A stretch of 64,000 nucleotides of DNA, taken from Arthrobacter globiformis NBRC 12137 (GTDB lineage Bacteria; Actinomycetota; Actinomycetes; Actinomycetales; Micrococcaceae). The first letter of the stretch is position 1; every line of letters begins with the position of its first letter. Positions 1 to 8,919 of the stretch are shown here, in pieces. The translations under genes were made by a program, and so were the position numbers. Below the pieces are notes generated by a model. It ran no database searches. It was not told where the DNA came from and worked only from the letters and a program-made list of their open reading frames with translations. Where the stretch lies: assembly GCF_000238915.1 (NCBI RefSeq), contig NZ_BAEG01000083.1, positions 1-64,000 of the forward strand, given 5' to 3'.

Positions 1-564
1 CAGCGCGGCTGAAAGACCGTTTCTTGCCGAATGGGCCGGGCCCCTAACCTGGGTCCACCCTTACAGGCAGGATAATAAAAGAAACGGTGTAAAATTCGGC
101 GAGCGCAGCAGTCGCCGACGTAGGTTTCTGCGGAAGGTGATGGATGAGCGGCGGACCGCGGTGCGGACTATGGATTCCCAGGTCATGATGCGGGGCGTAC
201 AGGAGGCACTCTCCTCCTATCGGATCGCAGCCGGAAGCCTGGACACCCAAGCCATGATACGCGGCGCACAGGAGAAGAATCGCCCAACTGGGCCTTTTAC
301 CAATCAGCGCCGTGGTTGGTAGACGGTGTAGCACGATTTGGCGAACGGCGGGTCCTTACCTCATAGGAGACACAGATGTTATAGGAGCCACGGTGCCCTT
401 CAGGACATCCTCCCGTTGACATATTTTTTGGGCATCCCGCAAACACCCCGACGTCTTCCGGGATGGATCTATGTCCATGATCGGCTGTACCCAGAGGCTA
501 CAACTGAAAAGGCAAATTTCCAGCACAAGCAACCTCAGGGTGACGTCGATATTGGCACCCGCTC
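1..564. other. Left-edge region without a convincing gene
   Basis: I see no protein with a recognisable family here. Short reading frames exist on both strands but none has a good ribosome site plus a plausible product. The segment holds an imperfect direct duplication (171-205 and 240-274, listed separately). Two short stretches near 91-107 and 332-347 can both be read as a peptide ending FGER. This could be a decayed mobile-element or gene remnant, but no inverted terminal repeats or transposase motif are visible. A TTGACA hexamer at 417-422 lacks an obvious partner -10. Confidence 0.4.
171..274. repeat. Imperfect 35-bp direct duplication
   Basis: Positions 171-205 and 240-274 align without gaps, with 28 of 35 bases identical, and the copies start 69 bp apart. 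Read on the plus strand, the copies give MDSQVMMRGVQE and LDTQAMIRGAQE, so the duplication keeps a reading frame. Its function is unknown. Confidence 0.6.
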
Positions 565-1344
565 CTACCCCAGCCTTCTCTGCCGGAACATAGGAAACTG
601 TTCCTTCACCCGCGCCACCGTCCGCAGCGAAACCTCCACCGACCGCACCCCTGGCTCCAGCCCAAGATCCGCCTCGACGTACCCCATCGGATCCACCAGC
701 AGGCTGCGCCCCACCGACACGGGCGGCGCCTGGCACACCCCGGCCACGTACACGCTGTTCTCGATGGCACGGGCCGCGTTCAGGGCCAGCCACTGCTCCG
801 TCTTGTGAGTCCCCGGCACCCAGGAGGAGCAGACCAGCAGCACCTGGGCCCCGGCGTCGGCCAGGGACCTGGCCAGCTCCGGGAACCGGAGGTCGTAGCA
901 GGTCATGAGGCCGAACACCGCTCCCCCGGCCTCGAACACCACCGGCTCCGTGGACGGGCCGGGCTTGATGTACGCCGACTCCCCGAAGCCCTGCGCGTCG
1001 AACAGGTGGATCTTCCGGTACACGGCCAGCCGTGCACCGCAAGGTCCGAAGGCCACCAGGGTGTTGTACGCCCGGTCCTCGTCGGACGTTTCCACCACAC
1101 CCGCCACGAGCGTAATCCCGTGGCGGGCGGCGGTGGCCGCGAGTTCCCGGCAGACGGGGCCGTCCAGCGGCTCGGCCACCGCCGGGAACGAGGCGTCCAC
1201 GATCTTCTTCTCGTACGTGGCGTACTCCGGGAAGGCCACCAGCGTGGCGCCGTCGGCTGCGGCGGACGCCGCGAACCGGTCGATGGCGGCAAGGTTCGCC
1301 TGAATGTCCGTGCCGGACTCCAGCTGCCCGAGCGCTATCTTCAC
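565..1344 (-). CDS. Carbon-nitrogen hydrolase (nitrilase superfamily amidase)
   Basis: A 259-aa cytoplasmic amidase or deaminase-type enzyme that hydrolyses a C-N bond in a small amide. The nitrilase triad is complete: Glu40 in AFPEY, Lys111 in YRKIHLF and Cys149 in TCYDLRFPE. Length is normal for the family. The start is GTG, preceded by AGGA. It lies downstream of the permease and the second amidase on the same strand, so it is probably the last gene of that operon. The substrate cannot be read from sequence. The YRKIHLFD and CYDLRFPE motifs resemble the Nit/omega-amidase branch (deaminated glutathione or 2-oxoglutaramate), which is an inference. Confidence 0.85.
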   Translation of the reverse strand: MKIALGQLESGTDIQANLAAIDRFAASAAADGATLVAFPEYATYEKKIVDASFPAVAEPLDGPVCRELAATAARHGITLVAGVVETSDEDRAYNTLVAFGPCGARLAVYRKIHLFDAQGFGESAYIKPGPSTEPVVFEAGGAVFGLMTCYDLRFPELARSLADAGAQVLLVCSSWVPGTHKTEQWLALNAARAIENSVYVAGVCQAPPVSVGRSLLVDPMGYVEADLGLEPGVRSVEVSLRTVARVKEQFPMFRQRRLG

Positions 1345-1398
1345 GCCGGTTCCTCCAGTCTCGTCAGCATCCAGTACAGAACCTAAAGCACCTCCGCC

Positions 1399-2751
1399 CT
1401 AGGCGGCGGCCTCCACGGTGGCCTTTTCCGTCGTCGTCATTTCCGGCGGCGCGGCCCGGAAGCCGCGGGTGATCAGCGCCAGGACCACCACGCCGAGGGC
1501 CAGCCAGGACAGTCCCAGCGTAATGGCGTTGCTGTCCAGCTGGGAGAGGAGGTAGGCGCAGATGATGGCGCCGACCGCCGGGACCGCCACGTAGGAGACG
1601 GCGTTCAGCTGCTCCCCGGCCCGGCGCCGGCGGACGTAGTGGAACACCACGGAGGCGTTGACCAGCGTGAAGGCGGTGAAGGCGCCGAAGTTGATGAACG
1701 AGGTCGAGGTGGCCACATCCAGGAAGATCGCGATCAGGCCCACGATGCCGGTGACCACCAGGTTCACCACGGGCGTGTGGAACTTGGCGCTGAGCCGGCC
1801 GAAGACCGCCTTGGGCAGGACCGAGTCGCGGCCCATGGCGTAGATCAGGCGGGAGGCGCTGGCCTGCGCGGCCAGGCCGGAGGCGAACTGCGCCACCACC
1901 AGCCCGGCGAGGAACACCGCGCCGAAGAGCTGACCGCCGATCTGCAGCGCGATGGCGCTGGCCGCCGACGCCGAGTCCTCGAACACGCCGCCCGGGTGCA
2001 CCAGCTGCGTGACGTAGGAGACGGCCACGAAGATGCCGCCGCCGATCAGTGCGATGAGCATGATGGCACGGGGCACGTTCCGGCGCGGGTCCACCGTTTC
2101 CTCGGTGAGGGTGGTGACGGCGTCGAACCCGAGGAAGGAGTATGCCGCGATGGCCGCGCCGGCGGAGATGGTGGCGAAGCTGGACGTGCTGTTGAAGAAC
2201 GGCTCCGTACTGGCGAGCCCGCCCGCGCCGGAGGTGGACACCACGTTGCCGATGGCCAGCACCACGAAGAACACGATCACCAGCAGCTGGAACGCCATCA
2301 GCACATAATTCGCCTTGTCCGCCACCTTGATGCCCAGGATGTTCAGGACCGTGGTGATGAGGATGAACGCGACAATCCACAGCCACATCGGGACGCCCGG
2401 GAACTGCGCGCTCAGGTAGGAGGAGCCGATCAGCCAGATCACCATCGGCAGGAACAGGTAGTCCAGCAGGATCGCCCAGCCCACCAGGAAGCCCACCCGG
2501 GGATCGATGGACCGGCGCACGTACGTGTACGCGGAGCCGGCCACCGGGTAGGCGACCGCCATCCGCCCGTAGCTGTGCGCCGTGAACAGCATGGCCACCA
2601 TCGCCACGAGGTAGGCCGACGGCGCCGCCCCGCCCGTGGTCTCGGCGATGAGGCCGAAGATGGCCAGGACGATCAGCGGGGTCAGGTACGCCAGGCCGAA
2701 CAGCACCAGCGAGGGCAGCTTCAGCGTGCGGGTCAGGGTTGGTGTGGTCAC
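1399..2751 (-). CDS. APC-superfamily amino acid permease
   Basis: A roughly 450-aa polytopic inner-membrane transporter with about 12 hydrophobic segments, beginning LKLPSLVLFGLAYLTPLIVL. It shows APC features such as GRDSVLPKAVFGRL between helices 8 and 9. I chose the GTG at 2751 because AAGGA sits 7 nt upstream. An ATG six codons earlier would overlap the stop of the upstream amidase gene. It lies between two nitrilase-type amidases, so it probably imports the amino acid, amine or amide that they process. Regulation is probably through the GntR protein encoded divergently at 3716. Confidence 0.85.
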   Translation of the reverse strand: MTTPTLTRTLKLPSLVLFGLAYLTPLIVLAIFGLIAETTGGAAPSAYLVAMVAMLFTAHSYGRMAVAYPVAGSAYTYVRRSIDPRVGFLVGWAILLDYLFLPMVIWLIGSSYLSAQFPGVPMWLWIVAFILITTVLNILGIKVADKANYVLMAFQLLVIVFFVVLAIGNVVSTSGAGGLASTEPFFNSTSSFATISAGAAIAAYSFLGFDAVTTLTEETVDPRRNVPRAIMLIALIGGGIFVAVSYVTQLVHPGGVFEDSASAASAIALQIGGQLFGAVFLAGLVVAQFASGLAAQASASRLIYAMGRDSVLPKAVFGRLSAKFHTPVVNLVVTGIVGLIAIFLDVATSTSFINFGAFTAFTLVNASVVFHYVRRRRAGEQLNAVSYVAVPAVGAIICAYLLSQLDSNAITLGLSWLALGVVVLALITRGFRAAPPEMTTTEKATVEAAA

Positions 2752-2761
2752 GTGGTTTTCC

Positions 2762-3640
2762 TTAGGCATTGAAGGACGGGGGTGTCCAGGTCACCGGATT
2801 GATCCGGCCCTGGTAGACGGGCAGTTCGACGGCGGCCTCGCCGTCCCGGAACTGGGACCAGGGCCGGTTGAGGTTCTCGGTCCCGTGGGTGCGGACGTGC
2901 CCGACGGCGGCCAGGTCCAGGTCCGCTGTCAGCAGCACCGGGGCGTCGCCGTCGGCCTCCGTAATGGTGTTGCCCTCGGGGTCGACGATGATGCTGCGGC
3001 CTTTGCCGGTGGGGCCGGCGCAGTTGACGCTGACCACGAACACCTGGTTCACGATGGCGTTCGCCCTGGCCAGCACCAGTTCCTGGCGGCGGTCCGGCGT
3101 GGTGGTCTTGACGACGTTGAGGATCACCTCGGCACCCATCCAGGCGAGCTGGCGGGAGACTTCCGGGTACCAGGCGTCGTAGCAGATGTTCAGGCCCACC
3201 CGGCCGATGCCGGCCAGGTCCACGGTGGTGAACCGGTCGCCGGGGTCGTACGGCTCGAACGGGCGCCAGGGGAAGATCTTCCGGTAGTAGCCAGCCAGCC
3301 CCCCTTCCGGGGACAGCACCAGCTGGGTGTTGAACAGCTGGCCTTCGGGGCCGCGCTCGCAGACGCTGCCCGGCACCAGCCAGATGCCCAGGTCCGCGGC
3401 GAGCTGCTGCAGTTCTTTGACCCGCGGGCCGTCCAGCGGCTCGGCGGAGTCCTGCAGGGCTTCGGTGCGCTGCTGGTCGGGACTCCCGTCGCCGAAGAGG
3501 TGGAGCTCCGGGAAGACCACGAGTTTGCTGTCCGGCTTGGTTTCGAGGGCAGCTTTGACCTCGTCCGCGAAGGCCGATACGGGTTCGCCGATGAGCCGGG
3601 GCGCTGCCTGGGCGGCAATGAGGGGAAGGATGCGTTGCAT
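2762..3640 (-). CDS. Carbon-nitrogen hydrolase (nitrilase superfamily), second copy
   Basis: A 292-aa amidase with the triad Glu45 (VFPELHLFG), Lys121 (YYRKIFPWRPFEP) and Cys153 (ICYDAWYPE). It is only distantly similar to the enzyme at 565-1344, so the two are not a recent duplication. YRKIFPWRPFEP resembles the aliphatic amidase/N-carbamoyl branch, though the exact substrate is unknown. ATG start with GGAG upstream. It is the first gene of a leftward operon (amidase, permease, amidase) and is divergent from the GntR gene across a 75-bp gap containing a perfect palindrome. Confidence 0.85.
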   Translation of the reverse strand: MQRILPLIAAQAAPRLIGEPVSAFADEVKAALETKPDSKLVVFPELHLFGDGSPDQQRTEALQDSAEPLDGPRVKELQQLAADLGIWLVPGSVCERGPEGQLFNTQLVLSPEGGLAGYYRKIFPWRPFEPYDPGDRFTTVDLAGIGRVGLNICYDAWYPEVSRQLAWMGAEVILNVVKTTTPDRRQELVLARANAIVNQVFVVSVNCAGPTGKGRSIIVDPEGNTITEADGDAPVLLTADLDLAAVGHVRTHGTENLNRPWSQFRDGEAAVELPVYQGRINPVTWTPPSFNA

Positions 3641-3676
3641 GGATTTGTCTCCGCGTTGGGGTGTGATCTGCCTTAT

Positions 3677-3697
3677 ATTAGATCAGAATGATCTAAT
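3677..3697. promoter_or_regulatory. Perfect palindrome, probable GntR operator
   Basis: ATTAGATCA, three spacer bases (GAA), then TGATCTAAT: a 9-bp perfect inverted repeat in the divergent gap between the amidase operon and the GntR gene. It is AT-rich against a GC-rich background. Placement and symmetry suggest an operator through which the neighbouring GntR protein controls both directions. Binding is inferred. Confidence 0.75.
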
Positions 3698-3715
3698 AAT
3701 GGGAAGGGTCTGCAG

Positions 3716-4528
3716 ATGGGCCGTAAAGTAGCGGATATGACCCGTCAGTTGGAGGACACCGCCTCTCCCGCCGGCGCCTCAAGCAGTGGCGCATCGAGTA
3801 CCGGCGCATCGCGCATTGGCGCCGGGGCGCTCGCCGGCATCGACCGCCGGAGCGCCATCGATGCCGTGCGGCTGCGCATCGGCATGGCCATTTCACTGGG
3901 ACTGCTGAAGCCCGGCGAGCGCCTGCCCGACCAGGAGGACGTGGCACTGGGCCTGTCCGTCAGCCCGATCACCGCCCGCCGTGCGCTGGCGAGCCTGGCC
4001 GACCAGGGCGTGGTGGTCCGCCGTCGCGGCCGGGCCGGCGGGACCTTCGTGGCGGACGAGCCGCCCCGTCAGGTCCTGGCGGAACTGACTGCATCGCCGG
4101 CCGAGTCCCAGGCAGTGAACGGGCTGGTGGACCGGCGGCTGCTCTTCGAATGCGCTGTGACCCACTACGCAGCCATCAACGCCACCGCGGAACAGCTGGA
4201 CGAGCTCGAGCGGCTGACCCGGGACATGGCTTCTTCCGCCAACTGGTCGGACTACCATCAGGCGGACGAGCAGTTCCACCAACTGGTGGGCACAGCGTCC
4301 GGGCTGGGGACCGCCGTCGAGGTTTACCACGAGACGCTCGCCGAGCTCTATGCCTACTTCATCCCCTACCCCATCGAGCTGCTGCACAAATCAAACTGCG
4401 ACCACGTCGCGCTGGTGGCTGCCCTGCGCGCCGGCGACGTTCCCGGCGCCGTCGAGGTGTCCCGCAAGCACGTGGACATCCTGCACCGCACGATGTTCAT
4501 GGGCCTGGCAGCGCGAACGAACACTTAA
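3716..4528 (+). CDS. GntR-family transcriptional regulator (FCD-type)
   Basis: A 270-aa regulator. After a low-complexity Ala/Ser/Gly N-terminus (residues about 15-42), a winged helix-turn-helix runs over about residues 45-112 (LPDQEDVALGLSVSPITARR and then GVVVRRRGRAGGTFV). An all-helical FCD-like effector domain follows (DEQFHQLVGTASG, HVALVAALRAGD). ATG start behind GGAAGGG. It is divergent from the amidase/permease operon, with palindrome 3677-3697 between them, so it is probably the local regulator. The repetitive N-terminus (SSGASSTGAS) may mean translation actually starts at a later ATG, such as 3737. Confidence 0.85.
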   Translation: MGRKVADMTRQLEDTASPAGASSSGASSTGASRIGAGALAGIDRRSAIDAVRLRIGMAISLGLLKPGERLPDQEDVALGLSVSPITARRALASLADQGVVVRRRGRAGGTFVADEPPRQVLAELTASPAESQAVNGLVDRRLLFECAVTHYAAINATAEQLDELERLTRDMASSANWSDYHQADEQFHQLVGTASGLGTAVEVYHETLAELYAYFIPYPIELLHKSNCDHVALVAALRAGDVPGAVEVSRKHVDILHRTMFMGLAARTNT

Positions 4529-4592
4529 GCCCCGCGGACGTGGGCCTCAAGTGTACGTTCGCGCTCCGGCCCACGGTCCTGCTGGACGGACC

Positions 4593-4913
4593 CTACTGCC
4601 CCGGGGCCCGGTACGACGGTGTCTTCTTGACCGCTTCGTCGATGTCTTCAGGCGTCATGAGGGGCTTCAGCCGCACGTTCACGTTGCCCGTAGAATTGAT
4701 CATCAGCGACAGAGCTGCGGCACCGGCCTGGTCGGGGACATCAAAAACACCCAGAACGTCGGTCTCCCCGAAGGCGTAGTAGAAACTCTCAAGGGATCCG
4801 CCCACGGAATTGAGGGCCTCGGTCAGCGCGTCACGCCGCTTCGTGCCGCCCTCGCGCATGAGCCCCTTGATTCCATCGCCCACGTAGTTGGCTTCAAATA
4901 GGTACTTGGTCAT
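4593..4913 (-). CDS. GYD domain-containing protein
   Basis: A 106-aa protein matching the small GYD family (YVGDGIKGLMREGGTKRRDA near the N-terminus, then FYYAFGETDVLGVFDVPD). The family has a ferredoxin-like fold and no assigned function. The start at 4913 is set by the AGGAAAAG ribosome site and by family-typical length. A much longer open frame continues upstream and antisense to the next gene, but it has no protein character and is a GC artefact. Probably monocistronic. Confidence 0.85.
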   Translation of the reverse strand: MTKYLFEANYVGDGIKGLMREGGTKRRDALTEALNSVGGSLESFYYAFGETDVLGVFDVPDQAGAAALSLMINSTGNVNVRLKPLMTPEDIDEAVKKTPSYRAPGQ

Positions 4914-5219
4914 GGTCTTTTCCTGTTCCGCGATGTCCAGGACAGAGGCAACCGCGGGCGCGCCTGGCACCCTCGCCGGCAGGTCCTGGAAAAGGTCCCC
5001 CGAATGGGGGCCGTGCGCACAGCGTAGGCCCACTTCCATGCGCTGACAACGGCCCGCGGAAAGTCCGCGGATAGAGGCCCGGGCGTTCCCCCACAAAGTC
5101 ACGACGGTGACAGGTCCTTCCCTTGTAGGCCCACGCGTGCAGCAGTACCATCCCCTCACCTGATGGCTGCGTGCCATATATGACACTGTGCTGCATAAGA
5201 ACTGCGGAGGTGGGCAACG
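4914..5219. other. Divergent intergenic region with small hairpin
   Basis: This 306-bp gap separates the leftward GYD gene from the rightward membrane-protein gene. It contains one perfect small inverted repeat (CCGCGGA at 5054-5060 with TCCGCGG at 5064-5070), and GTAGGCCCAC occurs twice (near 5025 and 5127). No gene is supported. Confidence 0.5.
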
Positions 5220-6299
5220 ATGCTCGAGACTGCGCGCAACACCCGAACTGACGGTCGCCGGGACCTGGTCACCGAACTCCTGGGCCTGTGGCTGCTGCTG
5301 GCCGTTTTCCTCGACGGCTGGGCTCACATCAACCTGCCCGGCCTGGAGACGTTCTTCACCCCATGGCATGCCGCCCTCTACTCCGGCATGCTCGCGACGG
5401 CGGCGTGGACCGCCGTCGTAATCTGGCGCAACCGGACGCCCGGGCAGCCGCTGCTGCAGGCCGCTCCGCCGGGCTACCGCGGGACCGCCGTGGGCGTGGT
5501 CCTGTTCGCCGTCGCCGGCGGCCTGGACCTGCTGTGGCACGAGATTCTGGGCATTGAAGTCTCGTTGGATGCCCTGGTCAGCCCCACCCACCTGCTGCTC
5601 GGCTTCAGCCAATTCCTTATCCTGGGCACCGCGGTCCGGAGTGCCCGCGCCGCCAGCCACGCCGGAAACCCCGAATTGACCCCAGCGGCGCTGTTCGCCG
5701 TCGTTCTCATGACGGGGCTCGGAGCGTTCTTCCTCATCTACGTCTCCGCGTTCGTCCGGCCGGGGCCGACAGCCGTCTTCACCCCGACCCCGGTGGGAAC
5801 GCCCGGCCGCATCCAGGCCGAGCTGCCGGTGGTCATCACCCTGGCGAGCTACCTGCTGACCACCGCGCTGATCATCGCGCCGTTCCTCTTCACGCTCACC
5901 GCGGCCGGACGGCCCGCCCGCGGAATCGTCACCATGCTGGTCGCGGCGGCGGCCTGGCTGCCGGTGGTGATGATCGGCCTGCGCCCCACGTCGATCGCCG
6001 GAGCCGCGGGGACGACGGTGGCGGCCATCGTCGTCGACCTCCTGCTGACCAGGGTTCCCGAAACCTGGCTGGGCAGGCGGCTGCCGGCGGTCACGGCAGG
6101 AATCGCCGCGCTGCTGTGGACGGGCCAGCTCGTGGCGTTCGCGGTGACGGACGCGATCCGCTGGCCGGTCTCGCTCTGGCTGGGCGCGGTGGTGCTCAGC
6201 GCGGCAGTGGCCGCGGGCCTCGCCCTCCTCAGCTCTTGGGGTTCGGCGCGTCCGGTGCCGGACGCCGCGGGTGACAGTACCGCCGTCGGAAGTTCCTGA
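5220..6299 (+). CDS. Integral membrane protein of unknown function
   Basis: A 359-aa protein with roughly nine hydrophobic segments. The first begins LLGLWLLLAVFLDGWAHINL and the last ends VVLSAAVAAGLALLSSWG. Charged or His residues sit inside the early part (DGWAHIN, PWHAALY, LLWHEILG), a pattern seen in membrane proteins that bind metal or haem, but I recognise no family. ATG start with GGAGG 8 nt upstream. The neighbours give no functional hint. Its stop lies 16 bp from the stop of the convergent regulator gene. Confidence 0.75.
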   Translation: MLETARNTRTDGRRDLVTELLGLWLLLAVFLDGWAHINLPGLETFFTPWHAALYSGMLATAAWTAVVIWRNRTPGQPLLQAAPPGYRGTAVGVVLFAVAGGLDLLWHEILGIEVSLDALVSPTHLLLGFSQFLILGTAVRSARAASHAGNPELTPAALFAVVLMTGLGAFFLIYVSAFVRPGPTAVFTPTPVGTPGRIQAELPVVITLASYLLTTALIIAPFLFTLTAAGRPARGIVTMLVAAAAWLPVVMIGLRPTSIAGAAGTTVAAIVVDLLLTRVPETWLGRRLPAVTAGIAALLWTGQLVAFAVTDAIRWPVSLWLGAVVLSAAVAAGLALLSSWGSARPVPDAAGDSTAVGSS

Positions 6300-6315
6300 C
6301 TGGGGGCGCAGCCCC

Positions 6316-7002
6316 CTACCCCGTGAGCTTTGACGGCAGGTCCGCTTCCGGGCCCGCCTCGCCACCCATGGCGGCGACCAGCCGTTCCCGCGCGCGTCCG
6401 AGGTGTTCGTCCAGGAGCCGCGCGGCGGCCTCGCCCTTGCCCTCCCCGATCAGTTCGAGGAGCTTCTGGTGCTCCGCCTGGATGAGGTTTGTGTCCAGCA
6501 GATGCAGCGACTGCACCCGGGACATGCAGAACCGCACCTCCCCCACCAGCGAGAGGTACATCTTGCTGATGCGCTCGTTGCCCAGGGCGTCCACCAGGCT
6601 GGTGTGGAACCGCATGTCCGGCTCCACCACGTCCAGGGGCGCGCCCGTCTTCAGGGCAGCGATGTCCTTGTTGGCCCGCACGGCCTCGTCGGGCACGGTC
6701 CGGCCGGACGCCAGCCGCCGGAGCACTTCGCTCTCCAGGTAGGCCCGGGCAAGGTAGATGTCGCGCACGGACTCCGGGCCGAGGTCGGCCACGCGGGCGG
6801 TCTTGTGCACTCCCCTGACCAGCAGCCCTTCAGCCACGAGCTTCTCGATCGCGGCTTTGGCTGTGGGCCGGGCGACGTCGTAGGAGGATGCGACCTCGGT
6901 CTCCGTCAGCGCATGCAGCGCCGGGAGTTCGCCGGAAAAGACCCGGGCACGAATGTCTGAGGCGATCGCCTCGACGATCGATACAGCTGAAACACGGCTC
7001 AC
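6316..7002 (-). CDS. FadR/GntR-family regulator of the lactate locus
   Basis: A 228-aa regulator with an N-terminal winged helix (IASDIRARVFSGELPALHAL, then EVASSYDVARPTAKAAIEKL) and a C-terminal FCD helical domain with likely metal/effector residues (DMRFHTSLVDALGN, EHQKLLELIGEG). The open frame extends about 49 codons upstream, but that part overlaps the divergent promoter. I chose the GTG at 7002, behind GGAGA. Divergent orientation from lctP-dld and a matching FadR-type operator at 7103-7113 suggest it represses lactate uptake and oxidation, in the manner of LldR. That role is inferred. Confidence 0.85.
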   Translation of the reverse strand: MSRVSAVSIVEAIASDIRARVFSGELPALHALTETEVASSYDVARPTAKAAIEKLVAEGLLVRGVHKTARVADLGPESVRDIYLARAYLESEVLRRLASGRTVPDEAVRANKDIAALKTGAPLDVVEPDMRFHTSLVDALGNERISKMYLSLVGEVRFCMSRVQSLHLLDTNLIQAEHQKLLELIGEGKGEAAARLLDEHLGRARERLVAAMGGEAGPEADLPSKLTG

Positions 7003-7085
7003 GGCTCTCCGCTTCTCCACGTCTTCTACACGTCGCTTGAGGGGCTGGCTTCCTTCATTTTGCCAGACAAGCCACCAAAGTAGTC

Positions 7086-7114
7086 TTGACCGACTTGTGT
7101 ACTTGTTAGACAAT
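7086..7114 (+). promoter_or_regulatory. lctP promoter with overlapping FadR-type operator
   Basis: TTGACC (7086-7091), a 17-nt spacer and GACAAT (7109-7114) form a good -35/-10 pair facing lctP. The stretch TTGTTAGACAA at 7103-7113 fits the FadR-subfamily operator pattern TNGTNNNACNA exactly and covers the -10, as expected for repression. Binding by the adjacent regulator is inferred. Confidence 0.7.
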
Positions 7115-7161
7115 CGAAGGGCGCCACGAAGCTGTGACGCCTCACACATCCTGGAGATCTC

Positions 7162-8919
7162 ATGTTTCAGCAGATCCTTGACCCCATCGGCGGGTCGCTC
7201 TTACTCTCGGCCCTTTGCGCCGCGCTACCGCTCGTCCTGCTCTTTGTCCTTCTGGGCGTCTTCCGGGTCAAGGCACCCAAGGCCGCCATTGCCAGCCTGG
7301 CGGTGTCGCTGATCCTGGCGATTATTGGCTGGCAGATGCCTCTCGGCCAGGCCCTCAGCGCCACCGCCGCCGGCATCTTCTACGGCCTCTTCCCGATCCT
7401 CTGGATCCTGGTCAACGCCCTGTGGATCTACAAGCTCACCGTCGCCACCCCTTGGTTCGAGGCCCTGGGCCGCACCATCCGCTCCATCTCCGACGACCTG
7501 CGCATCCTCTCGATCCTGATCGCCTTCTGCTTCGGCGCCCTGCTGGAATCCCTGGCCGGCTTCGGCGCCCCGGTGGCCATTTCCGCGGCCATGCTGATGG
7601 CCGCCGGGATGAAACCGCTGAAATCCGCCATCGTCTCGCTGCTGGCCAACACGGCGCCCGTCGCCTTCGGCGCCATGGCGGCCCCGATCATCGCGCTCAA
7701 CGGCGTCACCGGCCTGCCGCTTCACGACCTCTCCTCGATGGCCGGGCGGCAGACCCCCTTCATCGCGCTGATCGTGCCGCTCCTGCTGGTGTTCATCGTG
7801 GACGGGCGCCGCGGCGTGAAGCAGGCCTGGCCCGTCGCGCTGGTGGCCGGCGTTGCCTTCGCCGTGTCCCAGTTCGTCACCTCCAACTACCTCGCCGTGG
7901 AACTGACGGACGTGGTGGCCGCCGTCGTCACCGTCGCCGCGGTCCTGGTGATGCTGCGCTTCTGGAAGCCGAAGGAAACCATCGGCATGGCCGGCGGCGT
8001 GACGTCCGGAGCAGCCCAGGCGGGCACCGGGGCCGTACCCGTCGAGGCGAACGTCTCCCGGGCCGCTGTTGGATCCGCGACAGGAACGACGCCGGCCTCC
8101 CGCGGTTCCGAAGGCACCGCGCCGGCAGGCACCGCGCCCGCCGACGCCGCGCTGCCAACGGACAGCACCCGCCCGGAACCGCGCCAGATCTGGATGGCCA
8201 TTGCCCCCTAACTGATCATCATCACGGTGTTCTCCATTGCCCAGATCCCGGCCATCAAGTCCTGGCTGAACCAGGTGGGCACCGTGACGTTCCACTGGCC
8301 GGGCTTGGACGTCGCCGACTCTGCCGGCAAGCCGGTGGCGGCCACCAAGTTCAAGCTCGACCACCTCAAAGCCACCGGCACGCTGCTGCTGTTCTCCGGC
8401 CTGATCACCATGGCCCTCTACAGGATCACGGCCGGCCAGGCCTGGCGAATCTACCGCGAGACGCTCGTTCAGCTCCGCTGGACCATCGTCACCGTGACCT
8501 CCGTCCTCGCCCTGTCTTTCGTGATGAACCTGTCCGGCCAGACCACCACCCTGGGGTTCGCCCTGGCCTCCGCGGGCGGATTCTTCGCCGTGCTCTCCCC
8601 GCTGATCGGCTGGATCGGCGTGGCCCTGACGGGTTCCGACACCTCGTCCAACTCCCTGTTCGGTCAGATGCAGGCCACCGCGGCCCAGCAGACCGGGCTG
8701 TCCCCGGTCCTGATGGCGGCGTCCAACTCCTCCGCCGGCGTCATGGGCAAGATGCTCTCGCTGCAGAACCTCGCGGTGGCCTCCGCCGCCGTCGGACTGG
8801 ACGGCTCCGAAGGGACCCTGTTCCGTAAGCTGATCGGATGGAGCGTCGGGCTGCTGGCCCTCATCACCGTCCTGATCCTCCTGCAGTCCACCCCCGTACT
8901 TGGCTGGATGGTTCCCTGA
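7162..8919 (+). pseudogene. lctP: L-lactate permease, interrupted by an in-frame TAA
   Basis: The reading frame runs from ATG 7162 to TGA 8919 (about 585 aa if intact) and encodes a polytopic lactate permease (LctP family; ESLAGFGAPVAISAAML, LTGSDTSSNSLFG, MAASNSSAGVMGKM). A single TAA at 8209-8211 splits it. The same frame resumes at once (LIIITVFSIAQIP) with no base gained or lost, so this is a point nonsense change. A Tyr codon TAC or TAT is the simplest ancestor. Just before the stop lies an unusual Ala/Thr/Gly-rich linker (about residues 280-345). As read, the product would lack the last third of its membrane helices. A sequencing error is the main alternative. Confidence 0.85.

Noticed and set aside
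1..564. Insertion sequence end
   Set aside because: There are short repeats, but no inverted terminal repeats, target duplication or transposase motifs visible.
4593..6365. 590-residue frame ending in the GYD protein
   Set aside because: Only the last 106 codons look like protein; the rest is antisense to the membrane-protein gene.
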